From positions 248,001 through 312,000 of the forward strand of contig JACKEA010000001.1 in NCBI GenBank assembly GCA_020633235.1: a stretch of 64,000 nucleotides of DNA, in the 5' to 3' direction. The notes below the pieces were generated by a model, which was not told the DNA's origin, ran no database searches, and saw only the letters and a list, made by a program, of their open reading frames with translations. The position numbers and the translations under genes are program-made. This stretch comes from Polyangiaceae bacterium. GTDB taxonomy: Bacteria; Myxococcota_A; Polyangia; Polyangiales; Polyangiaceae. Below, piece after piece: positions 35,825 to 46,093 of the stretch. Position 1 is the first letter of the stretch; the number at the start of each line of letters is the position of its first letter.

Positions 35825-36574
35825 TCAGGCGGAGAGGGCGTCGACGAGGGCGGTGATGGATCCGTCGATGCCGAGGAGCGAGGTGTCCACCACGTGATCC
35901 GCTTGGGCGTAGAGGGGCGTGCGGGAGCGGAGCAGGGCGCGGAGCTCGCTCATGGCGTCGTCCCGATTCCGCATCGGGCGCTCGTCCCCCTGGGCGCGGA
36001 CGCGCTGCATGTGATCTTCCGGCTTTGCCTTGAGCCACACGGTGGTGGCGGCGCGGCGCAGTAGGTCGAAGGACTCCGCGTCGCCCACGATGCTGCCGCC
36101 GGTGGCGATCACGGCGCGCGGGTGATCCGCGAACACGCGGCGCAGCGTTTCCCGCTCGAGGCGGCGGTAGAAGGCTTCCCCCTGGAGCTCGAATACTTCG
36201 CCCAAGGTCATGCCCGCGGCGCGCTCCACCAGCTGGTCGAGCTCCACGAAGGGGACGGACAGGGCTTGGGCGAGGCGCGGACCGATGGTGCTCTTGCCGG
36301 CGCCGCGAAGACCGAGCAGCGCGACGACGCCGGGCTCCGCGCTGCCTTCGCCCACGCCTTCGAGCAAGCGCGCGGCGCTGGTGCCGAGGGCGTGCGCCAC
36401 GTCGCACAAACGCGCCACGCTGATGTTGCCCTGACCCGCCTCCAGCTGGGCCAGGAAGCGCTCGCTCACTCCGGCGCGCTCGCTCAGGGCGTGGAGGGTG
36501 AGCTCCCGCCCGAGGCGGCACGCCCGCACGGAATGGCCCAAAGCGGCCAAAGTGGGGTTTCGGGGCTCACTCAC
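35825..36574 (-). CDS. boxR: BoxR, benzoyl-CoA-responsive repressor
   Basis: 249 residues. An N-terminal XRE helix-turn-helix (about 15-75, SERAGVSERFLAQLEAGQGN) is joined to a shikimate-kinase-like domain (about 85-245) with Walker A LGLRGAGKST and ELDQLVER. This fusion is the known BzdR/BoxR design, in which the kinase-like part senses benzoyl-CoA and does not act as a shikimate kinase. It is divergent from boxC with an 88-base gap, which fits autoregulation and control of boxCB. Confidence 0.92.
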   Translation of the reverse strand: MSEPRNPTLAALGHSVRACRLGRELTLHALSERAGVSERFLAQLEAGQGNISVARLCDVAHALGTSAARLLEGVGEGSAEPGVVALLGLRGAGKSTIGPRLAQALSVPFVELDQLVERAAGMTLGEVFELQGEAFYRRLERETLRRVFADHPRAVIATGGSIVGDAESFDLLRRAATTVWLKAKPEDHMQRVRAQGDERPMRNRDDAMSELRALLRSRTPLYAQADHVVDTSLLGIDGSITALVDALSA

Positions 36575-36611
36575 GGGTCTGCACTATAGTTCCGATCAAT
36601 GGCAAATCAAC

Positions 36612-36653
36612 TGCAACATACTGCTTGATTGACGAAGCTCAAGTCGGTAGGCT
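36612..36653 (+). promoter_or_regulatory. boxC promoter with candidate BoxR operator
   Basis: TGCA-N6-TGCT (36612-36625) resembles the TGCA repeats described for BzdR/BoxR operators. It touches a possible -35 (TTGATT, 36625-36630) that is 17 bases from a -10-like TAGGCT (36648-36653). The boxC ATG follows only nine bases after this, so the message would be nearly leaderless, or the true promoter differs. Confidence 0.4.
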
Positions 36654-36662
36654 TCTCGCCTC

Positions 36663-38300
36663 ATGTCGTCGCCCGTCCGCTTCGAAACCCATCCCTCCGA
36701 GTACAAGCGCTGGAAGCTGTCCTTCGAGGGCCCCGTTGCCACCCTCGCCATGGACGTGCCGGAAGACGCGGCGCTGTCCGGGGACTACGTGCTCAAGCTC
36801 AACAGCTACGACCTCGGGGTCGACATCGAGCTGGCGGATGCGATTCAGCGTGTGCGCTTCGAGCACCCGGAAACGAAGGTCATGGTCGTCACCAGCGACA
36901 AGGACCGCATCTTCTGCTCCGGCGCCAACATCTACATGCTGGGCAGCTCTACCCACGCCTTCAAGGTGAACTTCTGCAAGTACACCAACGAGACGCGGCT
37001 GTACCTGGAAGACATGGCGGAGCACAGCGGCATCCCCACCATCGCCGCGCTGAACGGCACCGCTTCCGGCGGCGGCTACGAGCTGGCGATGGCGTGCGAG
37101 CACATCATCTTGCAGGAAGATGGGAACTCCGCCGTGAGCTTGCCGGAGGTGCCGCTGCTGGCGGTGCTGCCGGGCACCGGGGGCCTCACGCGCCTGGTGG
37201 ACAAGCGCAAGGTCCGCCGTGATCTGGCGGATGCCTTCAGCACCGTCGCAGAAGGCGTGCGCGGCAAGCGCGCAGTGGAATGGCGGCTGGTGGATCAATC
37301 GGTGCCCCGTAGCAAGTTCGACGAGGCGGTGAAGAGCACGGCGGCGGAGCAGGCCAAGAGCGCGCCGGAGCGGAGCGGCGCCGGCGTCACGCTGAGCCCG
37401 CTGGCGCCGGAGCGCGCCGACGGCGTCACCCAGTACCGCCACGTCACGATGGAAATCGGCGAGGAAAAGCGGGTCTGCACCATCACGGTGAAGGCTCCCG
37501 CGGCCCCCACGCCGAAGACGGCGGAAGAGCTGCGCAAGGCGGGGGAGAACGTGTGGGCGCTCCGCGCGTTCCGGGAGCTGGACGACGCGCTCTTGAACCT
37601 GCGCTTCAACCACTTGGAGGTCGGCCTGGTGGTGCTGAAGACCGAGGGCGACGCCCAAGCGGTGCTGGAGAGCGACCGCACCGTGGCAGCGTTGGCCAAG
37701 GACGACTGGTTCGCTCGCGAGATCGTGTTGCAGCAGAAGCGCGTGCTCAAGCGGCTGGATCTCTCCGCGCGCACGGCGTTCGCCATCATCGAGCCGGGCT
37801 CCTGTTTCGCGGGCTCGCTGTTCGAGCTGGCGCTGGCGGCGGACCGCTCCTACATGCTGGACGTGGACGACGGGCCCACGGTGGCGCTGTCGGTCATGAA
37901 CTTCGGCCCGCTGCCCATGAGCAACGGCCTCACGCGCCTGGACACGCGCTTCTTGGCGACGCCGGAGCGTGTTGGTGAGCTCAAGGGTCGAGAAGACGCG
38001 ATGGACACCCAGACCGCGCTCGAGCTCGGTCTCGTCACCTTCGCCCCGGACGACATCGACTGGGACGACGAGGTGCGCATCGCCGTGGAAGAGCGCGCGG
38101 CGTTCTCCCCCGACGCCCTCACCGGCATGGAAGCCAGCCTGCGCTTCGCCGGCCCCGAGACCATGGAGACCAAGATCTTCGGGCGGCTTTCCGCCTGGCA
38201 GAACTGGATCTTCCAGCGCCCCAACGCCGTGGGGGAGCGCGGCGCCCTGACCAAATACGGAACCCCCGAACGCCCCGTGTTCGACTTCCGCCGCACCTGA
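36663..38300 (+). CDS. boxC: BoxC, benzoyl-CoA-dihydrodiol lyase
   Basis: 545 residues, the usual size for BoxC, with two crotonase-fold halves. Motifs include FCSGANIYMLGSSTHAFKVN (about 80-100), GTASGGGYELAMACEHI (about 133-150) and PEVPLLAVLPGTGGL (about 160-175). The enzyme opens the ring of 2,3-epoxybenzoyl-CoA by hydrolysis, releasing formate, in the aerobic benzoyl-CoA (box) pathway. It is followed 14 bases later by boxB, so the two are cotranscribed. Confidence 0.95.
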   Translation: MSSPVRFETHPSEYKRWKLSFEGPVATLAMDVPEDAALSGDYVLKLNSYDLGVDIELADAIQRVRFEHPETKVMVVTSDKDRIFCSGANIYMLGSSTHAFKVNFCKYTNETRLYLEDMAEHSGIPTIAALNGTASGGGYELAMACEHIILQEDGNSAVSLPEVPLLAVLPGTGGLTRLVDKRKVRRDLADAFSTVAEGVRGKRAVEWRLVDQSVPRSKFDEAVKSTAAEQAKSAPERSGAGVTLSPLAPERADGVTQYRHVTMEIGEEKRVCTITVKAPAAPTPKTAEELRKAGENVWALRAFRELDDALLNLRFNHLEVGLVVLKTEGDAQAVLESDRTVAALAKDDWFAREIVLQQKRVLKRLDLSARTAFAIIEPGSCFAGSLFELALAADRSYMLDVDDGPTVALSVMNFGPLPMSNGLTRLDTRFLATPERVGELKGREDAMDTQTALELGLVTFAPDDIDWDDEVRIAVEERAAFSPDALTGMEASLRFAGPETMETKIFGRLSAWQNWIFQRPNAVGERGALTKYGTPERPVFDFRRT

Positions 38301-38314
38301 TTTCCGGAGAAGCC

Positions 38315-39733
<1,419 letters not shown>

Positions 39734-39772
39734 GTTGCATGGTGCAGGGCCCGTAGGCTAACCGTAACGCCA

Positions 39773-40927
39773 ATGGCTGCTGGAGGCGGAGGCGGGAAGG
39801 GCTGGATCTATTTGCTGCTTGGCGGCGGTGTGGCCATCGCCGCCGCCACCGTTGGCCACGACGCGCTGCCCAAAGGGCTGGTCGCCGCGCTCTTGGGTCT
39901 GGGCGGTCTCGCTACCGTGTTCGGCAGCTGCGAGGCCATGATCAAGAGCGTGGAGGGCATCGGCCAGCGCGTGGGCTGGAACCCCTTCGTCGCCGGCACC
40001 ATGGCCGGGCTCGCGTCCAACGTACCGGAGCTGGTGATGCTCGGCTTCGTGCTGGCCGCCGCGCCACGCATCGGCTTCATCGTCACCTGTCTCACGCTGC
40101 ACGTGGGAGCGCTCTCCTTCGGTCTGTACAGCGGTTTTCTCCCGCGCGACGCCACCGGTCACGCGCCGCTGCCGGAACCGCTGGTGAAGATCAGCACGGA
40201 CTTGTTCGCCGCCGCGGCGGGCGTGTTCCTCGGCTCCGGCCTGGTGATGCTCATGCTCCGCACCTTCAGCGCGGGGCAGCACAAGGGCGCGGGCCTCGGC
40301 GTGCCGGATCTCTACGTGCTCGGCATCGCGCTGCTGGGCGTGCAGGTCGTCGCCACATCCCAGCTCGTGAAGCACTTCAGCGGCGGCTCCGATGGCAAAA
40401 AGGAAGAAGGCGGAGAGCCGCCGCCGAGCTGGGGCGCCATCGCCGGCTTCGGCGCCATCGGTCTCGGCACCTCCGTGCTGGGCGGCCACGCCGTGGGGGA
40501 CTTCGCCGACATCTTGGTGCGCAGCCTGGAGCAGGCCGGCTATCCGGAAATGGTCGGCGCGCTGCTACTGAGCGTGTTCGCCTCCGCCGGCGCGCTGGCC
40601 ATGATCGTCACCTCCCACGCCAAGAAGATGTACGACGTGGCCCTCGCCTCCGCTGCCGGGCAGGTCAGCCAGGTGCCCTTCGTGGTGCTGCCCATCGCCA
40701 TGATCCTGCTCGCCGTGCTGGCGCAGACTCACGTGGTGCCGGTCAGCGAGAGCGGCGCCGTGCTGCCCATCGACCTGGAGACCACCAGCGTGATGCTGCT
40801 CGCGTTTCCGCCCATGCTCCTCTTGTGGAAGGCCGTGCGGGACGACGGCAAGGTCAGCTGGGTGGAGACGGCGGCCATGGTGTGCGTCTTCGGCATCGTG
40901 GTCTACATGCTGGCCATGCATGGCTAA
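39773..40927 (+). CDS. CaCA-family (Na+/Ca2+-type) exchanger
   Basis: 384 residues with about ten membrane segments. The first alpha-repeat is readable as GLASNVPELVMLGF (about 78-92), an N-x-PE variant of the CaCA signature; the second repeat (ASAAGQVSQVPFVVLP, about 298-314) is weaker. A Lys/Glu-rich loop (GSDGKKEEGGE) separates the halves. It probably exchanges Ca2+ or another cation for Na+ or H+. It lies 39 bases after boxB in the same direction, perhaps only by readthrough. Confidence 0.75.
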   Translation: MAAGGGGGKGWIYLLLGGGVAIAAATVGHDALPKGLVAALLGLGGLATVFGSCEAMIKSVEGIGQRVGWNPFVAGTMAGLASNVPELVMLGFVLAAAPRIGFIVTCLTLHVGALSFGLYSGFLPRDATGHAPLPEPLVKISTDLFAAAAGVFLGSGLVMLMLRTFSAGQHKGAGLGVPDLYVLGIALLGVQVVATSQLVKHFSGGSDGKKEEGGEPPPSWGAIAGFGAIGLGTSVLGGHAVGDFADILVRSLEQAGYPEMVGALLLSVFASAGALAMIVTSHAKKMYDVALASAAGQVSQVPFVVLPIAMILLAVLAQTHVVPVSESGAVLPIDLETTSVMLLAFPPMLLLWKAVRDDGKVSWVETAAMVCVFGIVVYMLAMHG

Positions 40928-40972
40928 AGTTTGTCGGTCCGGCGCGAGCCCGTCGCGTGGCGCGAACGCGCG
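40928..40972 (+). repeat. 3'-end intergenic repeat after exchanger
   Basis: AGTTTGTCGGTCCGGCGCGA starts at the stop codon, followed by a GC-rich stretch with GCGCGAACGCGCG. Same family as the repeat after boxR. Confidence 0.55.
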
Positions 40973-40993
40973 CCGAGGCGAAGTGGACGCGTG

Positions 40994-41343
40994 TCAGCGT
41001 GAGCGCGTCCAGTCTTCACAGTGAAGACCACGGATACGGCTGAATTCGCGGAGGTTGTTGGTGACGAGCGCGGCGCCCAGCGAAACGGCGTGAGCGCCGA
41101 TGATCATGTCGAGGGGCCAATGGGCTTTCCGCGGTGCTCCAGATCCGCGCGGAGTGCGCGGTACTGAGTCGCGATGTCCTCCGGCAGAGGAAGAACCGGC
41201 ATCACGTCGAGGAAGCGCTTGACCGCATCCCGACGCCGCGTGGTCGGTTTCTTCGCCAGAGCGAACTCGAGCTCCATTGCAGTAATGATCGAAACGGCGA
41301 CGCTATCGCGCCGCAAGCGCGATAGCCGCGTCGGAACGTTTCC
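40994..41343 (-). pseudogene. VapC-like PIN-domain toxin, truncated and frameshifted
   Basis: The readable parts are VAVSIITAMELEFALAKKP, RFLDVMPVLPLPEDIATQYR and ADLEHRGKPIG. After one missing base near 41115 the frame resumes as LDMIIGAHAVSLGAALVTNN and LREFSRI...W, the classic end of VapC. The N-terminal part with the first catalytic Asp (normally DTN) is missing; the coding similarity begins exactly where a 3'-end repeat stops. No antitoxin gene remains beside it. A dead remnant. Confidence 0.75.
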
Positions 41344-41363
41344 CGCGCGCGGAGGACCGACCA
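41311..41363 (-). repeat. 3'-end intergenic repeat after Cys-rich lipoprotein 1
   Basis: Directly after the stop, on the minus strand: TGGTCGGTCCTCCGCGCGCG, then GGAAACG and more GC. Same family as the other 3'-end repeats; it abuts and overlaps the VapC remnant. Confidence 0.5.
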
Positions 41364-42077
41364 TCAATCGAGGAGCTGGGGGCAGGTGTCGTGGGCTTTG
41401 AGGCAGGTGTTCCCGTCCGCGAAGAGCTTGCCGCAGTCGCTGCCCACGCAGCTGCAGCCCGTCACTTGCGTGCACGTGATGCCGTTCCATTTGAAGCCGA
41501 AGAAGCCGAAGCACTCACCCTGACCGATGGCGTTCTGCGCGGCGCAGTTGCACGAATTCATTGGGATGCACTGGGCCTTGGTTTCCGCGCAGGAGCCGCA
41601 GGCGGGGTCGCAGCACAAAAGCCCCGGAGCGCACGTGACGTTGCCGCAAGGCTCGCCGGGATCTGCGCAGCCCAGGGCCGGGCACCCTTGCCCCAGTGGG
41701 GCGCAGAGACCGCAGGTGGGATCGCAGCACTGCTCGCCCTGTTCACAGGTGACGTTGCCGCACTGTACCGGACCGCAATCCAAGCCGGCGCACGTCTCGC
41801 CCTCCTTGGCGCAGGTGCTGCAGCTTTCGTTGCAGCAGTATTCGCCGACGCCGCAGGTGACGTTGCCGCACTGCACGCCACCGCCGCCGCCGCTGCCGCC
41901 CACGGCGCCGCTGCCGCCCACGGCGCCGCTGCCGCCCACGGCGCCCGTTCCGCCGCTGTTGCCACCACTGCCGGAGCTGCCGGCGCCGCCATCCGGCGAC
42001 GCGTTACCGCCGACGCTACCGCCGCAGCCGACGGCCAAGGTGAGGGACGCGAAGAGCAGGGCTTGGAGGATGCGCAT
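41364..42077 (-). CDS. Cys-rich lipoprotein 1
   Basis: 237 residues from ATG 42077. Lipobox LAVGC at about residue 18, then a Gly/Ser repeat linker (GAVGGS three times). A row of CGNVTC-x2-GE-x-CC-x3-C-x2-C modules follows (four to five copies). The end is a NGITCTQVTGCSCVGSDCGK segment. An outer-membrane or surface protein with disulfide-rich modules of unknown ligand. Paralogue of the next gene. Confidence 0.8.
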   Translation of the reverse strand: MRILQALLFASLTLAVGCGGSVGGNASPDGGAGSSGSGGNSGGTGAVGGSGAVGGSGAVGGSGGGGGVQCGNVTCGVGEYCCNESCSTCAKEGETCAGLDCGPVQCGNVTCEQGEQCCDPTCGLCAPLGQGCPALGCADPGEPCGNVTCAPGLLCCDPACGSCAETKAQCIPMNSCNCAAQNAIGQGECFGFFGFKWNGITCTQVTGCSCVGSDCGKLFADGNTCLKAHDTCPQLLD

Positions 42078-42198
42078 GGCGCCGGACGAAAGCACGGCGC
42101 GTGCCAGGATCCCCGGACGAAAAGGCCGGGATCGACGGGGGCGAAGCTCGGCACGGTGGCACACCCCGGACGCAGACGTCGCGGCGCGAGGTTCCACT

Positions 42199-42247
42199 TC
42201 TTTGAATGCGCTTCGCGAACCCGACGGGGTTCGCGGCGGACCAACAA
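42199..42247 (-). repeat. 3'-end intergenic repeat after Cys-rich lipoprotein 2
   Basis: Starts at the stop codon as TTGTTGGTCCGCCGCGAACC on the minus strand; the part GCGAACCC-GACG-GGGTTCGC forms an eight-base-stem hairpin. It could act as terminator or mRNA 3'-end protector. Confidence 0.55.
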
Positions 42248-42892
42248 TCAATCGAAATATTGAGGGCAGGTCTCGTGGTCTTTGATGCAGGCAGGCTCGT
42301 CCATGTAGAGCTTGTCGCAGTCGCTGCCGACGCAGCTGCAGCCGGACACGCCGACACAGCCGCCGCCCGTCCATTTGTACCCGAAGAAGCCGTCGCACAG
42401 GCCAGTGCCCTCGGCCTTCTGCGGCTCGCACGCGCAAGAGACGAGCCCCGCGCACTCCACCTTGGTGCTGGCGCACTGACCGCACGCGGGATCGCAACAG
42501 AACTGTCCCGCCGCGCAGGTGGTGTCGCCGCACTGCTGCCCTGGGCAACCCTGCGAGGGGGTGCACGCTTCGCCTTGCTTGGCGCAGGTGCCACAGCTCG
42601 CGTCGCAGCAGTATTCGCCGGCGCCGCAGGTCACGGCGCCGCAGGGGACCGGCTCGCAGGCGATGGCGACGCAGCCTTCACCCGGCTTGGCGCAAATGCC
42701 GCAGCTGGCGTTGCAGCAGTACTCGCCGGCGCTGCAGGTGGCGGTGCCGCACGCGGTTCCGCTGCCACCGCTGCTTCCTCCATTGCCGCTACTGCCGGCG
42801 CCGCCGTCGGCGGACGGATCGTCTTTGACGGTGCCGCCGCAACCGACGGCGAAGGTGAGGCACGCGAGCACGAGGGCGGGGAGGAGGCGCAT
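42248..42892 (-). CDS. Cys-rich lipoprotein 2
   Basis: 214 residues from ATG 42892; the frame is open further upstream but lacks a signal peptide there. Lipobox FAVGC, Gly/Ser linker, then repeated CG-x2-TC-x-AGEYCC-x2-SCG-x-C modules and a C-terminal YKWTGGGCVGVSGCSCVGSD segment shared with lipoprotein 1. The pair arose by tandem duplication. Confidence 0.8.
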   Translation of the reverse strand: MRLLPALVLACLTFAVGCGGTVKDDPSADGGAGSSGNGGSSGGSGTACGTATCSAGEYCCNASCGICAKPGEGCVAIACEPVPCGAVTCGAGEYCCDASCGTCAKQGEACTPSQGCPGQQCGDTTCAAGQFCCDPACGQCASTKVECAGLVSCACEPQKAEGTGLCDGFFGYKWTGGGCVGVSGCSCVGSDCDKLYMDEPACIKDHETCPQYFD

Positions 42893-42980
42893 GCTCCGTG
42901 TGTAGCAAGGCACGTGCCAGCGATTTTCCCGGGAGAATCGCCGCGCGCTGGCACCCGTGGCACACACCCGGGCGTGAGTG

Positions 42981-43943
42981 TCACCACTTGATGGCGACAT
43001 CAGGCGGCTGGATCTCGGCGTCGGCGTGGGCCACGTCCACCGTGACCTTGGCGGTGACGCTCCCGTGCTTGGTCTTTTCCAGATCCAGCCCCTTCACCTT
43101 GGTGAGATCCACCCGAGGCACGACCTGCTCCGCTCGCAGAGCGCGGACCACTTCCGGCGGGCCGATGATGGTGACGTCCACCGTGCGGGGCGTGGTGACG
43201 GCGGTGGCCACACCCACCACGTCCACCGGGCGCTTGGTGAAGCGCGCTTCGCTCACGCGGCGAGCGATGGTGACGGTGACGGTGGCGTTCTTGGGGCCGA
43301 TGTAGCTGATGCGGTTCGGCGGTGCGTCCATGGCGATGGGACGGCGGTACACGCCTTCCGTGAGGCCGGACACGTCGAAGGCGGCGAGGCGGACGAACTG
43401 CATGGTCTCCACCAGGCTCACCGGGCCGCGCACTGTCATCTGTTGCGGATCCACCTCGGGCTCGCCCTTCACCACGAAGCCCTCGGCTGGCTTTCCGGTG
43501 ATGGAGGCCTGCACCGGGATCTGGCGGGTGACCACGTCCTGCCACTCGAGATCGATGCTCGGCGGGTCCACGATGGTGATTTCCACGTCCGGCGGCAGCG
43601 TGAACATGCCCGGCTCGAAGACCACGGTGTCCTTCTGGCCATCCCGGAGATCGATCTCCACGGGAGCAACGCCGGTCTGGATCAGGCGATCGATGGCGCG
43701 GGTGGAGCCCCGTAGGGTGACGTGAATGCTCGCCGGGATGGGGGTCATCAGCTCGCGCTTGGCCGAGTCCGGCGGCAGCCGCATGACCACACCCACCGGG
43801 ATGGTGCGCTGCTGCTGATCCTCTTGCCCGCGCTGATACGCGAACAGCCCCAGGGCGAAGGTCATGGCCAGGAGCTTGAGCCCGAGGTTCGCGGTGAACG
43901 CCTCTCGGAACCAATCCGTGAGCATCTTGATCAGGCTGGTCAC
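42981..43943 (-). CDS. cdaR: YbbR-domain protein CdaR
   Basis: 320 residues. An N-terminal membrane helix (NLGLKLLAMTFALGLFAY, about 19-36) is followed by repeated YbbR domains on the outer side of the membrane. CdaR proteins regulate the diadenylate cyclase CdaA. The start overlaps the end of cdaA by four bases (ATGA-type), the standard cdaA-cdaR arrangement. Confidence 0.85.
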   Translation of the reverse strand: MTSLIKMLTDWFREAFTANLGLKLLAMTFALGLFAYQRGQEDQQQRTIPVGVVMRLPPDSAKRELMTPIPASIHVTLRGSTRAIDRLIQTGVAPVEIDLRDGQKDTVVFEPGMFTLPPDVEITIVDPPSIDLEWQDVVTRQIPVQASITGKPAEGFVVKGEPEVDPQQMTVRGPVSLVETMQFVRLAAFDVSGLTEGVYRRPIAMDAPPNRISYIGPKNATVTVTIARRVSEARFTKRPVDVVGVATAVTTPRTVDVTIIGPPEVVRALRAEQVVPRVDLTKVKGLDLEKTKHGSVTAKVTVDVAHADAEIQPPDVAIKW

Positions 43944-45148
43944 GAGGGATCACTCCCGCGCGACGAGCCGTCGTCCTCGGCGTCGTCGTCCCCGGTGCTG
44001 GAGATGCGGGGCGAGTCGCTCACGCGCGGCAACGGCGTGTGGATGATCTCGATGGCGCGGCTGGGCCCGCTGGGCCGGAGCGGCACCGTGCTGATGCGGC
44101 CCACCGAAGCGGGCGCGTCGTCCGTGGAGCTGACGCGAGGGCGCAGCGGTGCCGGCGGCTCGCTGTCCCGATCCCGCACCGAGACCGGCGCTTCTTCCTC
44201 TTGCTCTTCCGGTGCCGGCGGCTCGGGGGTGCGGCTCGGCGTTTCCGGTGCGGTGGTGGCGCGCTCGGATTCCGGCTTGGCGGAGGGGGGCGCCTCTGCC
44301 TCGGCGATGACGGAGCCGAGGGTGGGGCGCTTGCCGCCCTTGCGCTTCTTGCTGCGCACCTTGGGGCTGAAGATGGCCTCCAGCATGGCGCGGAGCTTGG
44401 GGCCATCGAGGTTGGAGGCGATGTTGCCGTTGAAGCAGAAGCTGATGGTGCCGCGCTCTTCGCTGACCACCACCACCACGGCGTCCGTCTCTTCCGTGAT
44501 GCCCAGGGCGGCGCGGTGCCGGGAGCCGAAGCTCTCGTCCACCACGCGGGCTTCCGGCATGGGAAAGAACACGCCGGCCTTGGCGATGCGCAGGTTGCGG
44601 ATGACCACGGCGCCGTCGTGGAGCTTGTTGATGCCCTCGGGGATGAACATGCTCACGAGCAGCTCGCGGGAGACGGCCGCGTCGATCACGTGGCCTTTGT
44701 GCGCGCCGACGAACTCGTCCAGGTTCGCGTCCTGCTCGAAGGTGATGATGGCGCCAATGCGGTGGCGTGCGAGCTCCGTGGCGGCTTCCACCACTTCGTC
44801 GATGACCTTGGACTCGTGAGAGCGGGTCAAGCTGCCGAGCCAGGCGCGGCTGCCCACGCGCATGAGTCCGCGGCGGATGTCGTTCTGGAACACCACCACG
44901 ATGACCAGGATGATGCTGCTGATGAGGGCGCCCAGGATGCTGAGCACCGTGACCAGCTGCAGCCACTGCGCCACCAGGTAGAAGACGAACACCACGCCGA
45001 GGCCGACGCCGACCTGCATCGCGCGGGTGCCGCGCAGCACCAGCAGCGCGCGGTACACCACGTAGTAGACGAGCAGGATGTCCAGCGCGTCCCGCGCCAG
45101 CTGCGTGGGCGAACGCTGCGCGAAATACTCGCCGATCCGCTCAAGCAC
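43940..45148 (-). CDS. cdaA: CdaA-type diadenylate cyclase
   Basis: 402 residues from GTG 45148, with GGAGG six bases upstream; it overlaps the folP stop by eight bases. Three membrane helices (about 20-90) precede the DAC domain, which has the DGA motif (KLHDGAVVIRN, about 172-182) and RHR motif (GSRHRAALGI, about 205-215). It makes c-di-AMP from two ATP. The 130-residue C-terminal tail is Pro/Glu/Ser-rich and disordered, making it longer than the usual 270-residue CdaA. Confidence 0.92.
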   Translation of the reverse strand: MLERIGEYFAQRSPTQLARDALDILLVYYVVYRALLVLRGTRAMQVGVGLGVVFVFYLVAQWLQLVTVLSILGALISSIILVIVVVFQNDIRRGLMRVGSRAWLGSLTRSHESKVIDEVVEAATELARHRIGAIITFEQDANLDEFVGAHKGHVIDAAVSRELLVSMFIPEGINKLHDGAVVIRNLRIAKAGVFFPMPEARVVDESFGSRHRAALGITEETDAVVVVVSEERGTISFCFNGNIASNLDGPKLRAMLEAIFSPKVRSKKRKGGKRPTLGSVIAEAEAPPSAKPESERATTAPETPSRTPEPPAPEEQEEEAPVSVRDRDSEPPAPLRPRVSSTDDAPASVGRISTVPLRPSGPSRAIEIIHTPLPRVSDSPRISSTGDDDAEDDGSSRGSDPS

Positions 45149-45995
45149 GGGCCACCTCCGGCGTGAGGGCGCGGGACATGCCGAGGGCCTGCCGTACGGC
45201 CGAGACGTCATGCACGCGGAGCACGCTGGCGCCGCGCGCGACGGCGGCCAAGCACGCGGCGATGGTGCCGCCCAGGCGCTCTTCGGGTGGCGCGCCGTCC
45301 AGCGCGGCGATGAACGACTTGCGGCTGGGTCCGACGACGAGGGGCGTGCCGTGCGACAGCTCGCTCAGCCGCGCCAAGAGCGTCAAGGACTGCTCGGCGT
45401 TCTTGGCGAAGCCGAGCCCGGGGTCGAGCCACACGTGGGCCTCGGTCATCCCAACGGCCAGTGCGCGATCCCGCGCGGCGCGCCATTCGCGAAGCACGTC
45501 CACCACGACGTCACCATAGCCGTCCTTGGGGTACTGCGAGAAGCCGGCCATGTTGCTCATCGGGCCGCGGGAGTGCATCACGATGAGGGGCGCGCCCGCG
45601 TGGGCTGCGACGCGCGCGAGCTCCGGGTCCGCGAGGCACGAGACGTCGTTCACGATCTCGGCGCCCAGCGCGAGGGCCTTGGCCGCCACCTCCGGCAGCG
45701 TGGTGTCGACGCTCACGCAGGCGCCGCGCGCGACGGCGTGCTCGAGGGCGGGCGTGATGCGCCGCAGTTGCTCCGCGGCAGCTACCGGCTCGGCACCCGG
45801 TCGCGTGGACTCGCCGCCGATGTCGATGATGTCCGCTCCTTCTTCGAGGAGCGCATCCACCCGCGCGATGCCGGCCGCCACCTGGTCGTAACGACCGCCG
45901 TCATAGAACGAGTCCGGCGTCGTATTGAGGACGCCCATCAGCGCGGCGCCCTTTTCGGCCACCGCGGATAGGATCAGGTCATCCGGACGCCCCAC
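45141..45995 (-). CDS. folP: Dihydropteroate synthase
   Basis: 284 residues from GTG 45995. It has the family motifs GVLNTTPDSFYDGGRY (about 21-36), ADIIDIGGESTRPGAEPV (about 54-71), VNDVSCLAD, GPSRKSF (about 216-222) and the C-terminal RVHDV. It joins pABA to the pterin in folate synthesis. The order folP-cdaA-cdaR with overlaps shows one operon. Confidence 0.95.
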   Translation of the reverse strand: MGRPDDLILSAVAEKGAALMGVLNTTPDSFYDGGRYDQVAAGIARVDALLEEGADIIDIGGESTRPGAEPVAAAEQLRRITPALEHAVARGACVSVDTTLPEVAAKALALGAEIVNDVSCLADPELARVAAHAGAPLIVMHSRGPMSNMAGFSQYPKDGYGDVVVDVLREWRAARDRALAVGMTEAHVWLDPGLGFAKNAEQSLTLLARLSELSHGTPLVVGPSRKSFIAALDGAPPEERLGGTIAACLAAVARGASVLRVHDVSAVRQALGMSRALTPEVARA

Positions 45996-46093
45996 GAATA
46001 CCGGGTAGCAAGACCTGGGCCGACGCGCAAGACACCGGGATTTCGAACGAAATATTTGTACGCTGGGACCAATTCGATTGCGGCCACCCCAGA

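Noticed and set aside
39773..40927. Exchanger as an aromatic-acid uptake protein of the box cluster
   Set aside because: The N-x-PE alpha-repeat points to the cation/Ca2+ exchanger family, not to known benzoate transporters.
42078..42566. Upstream extension of Cys-rich lipoprotein 1
   Set aside because: It is the other-frame reading of lipoprotein 2; the signal peptide begins at 42077.
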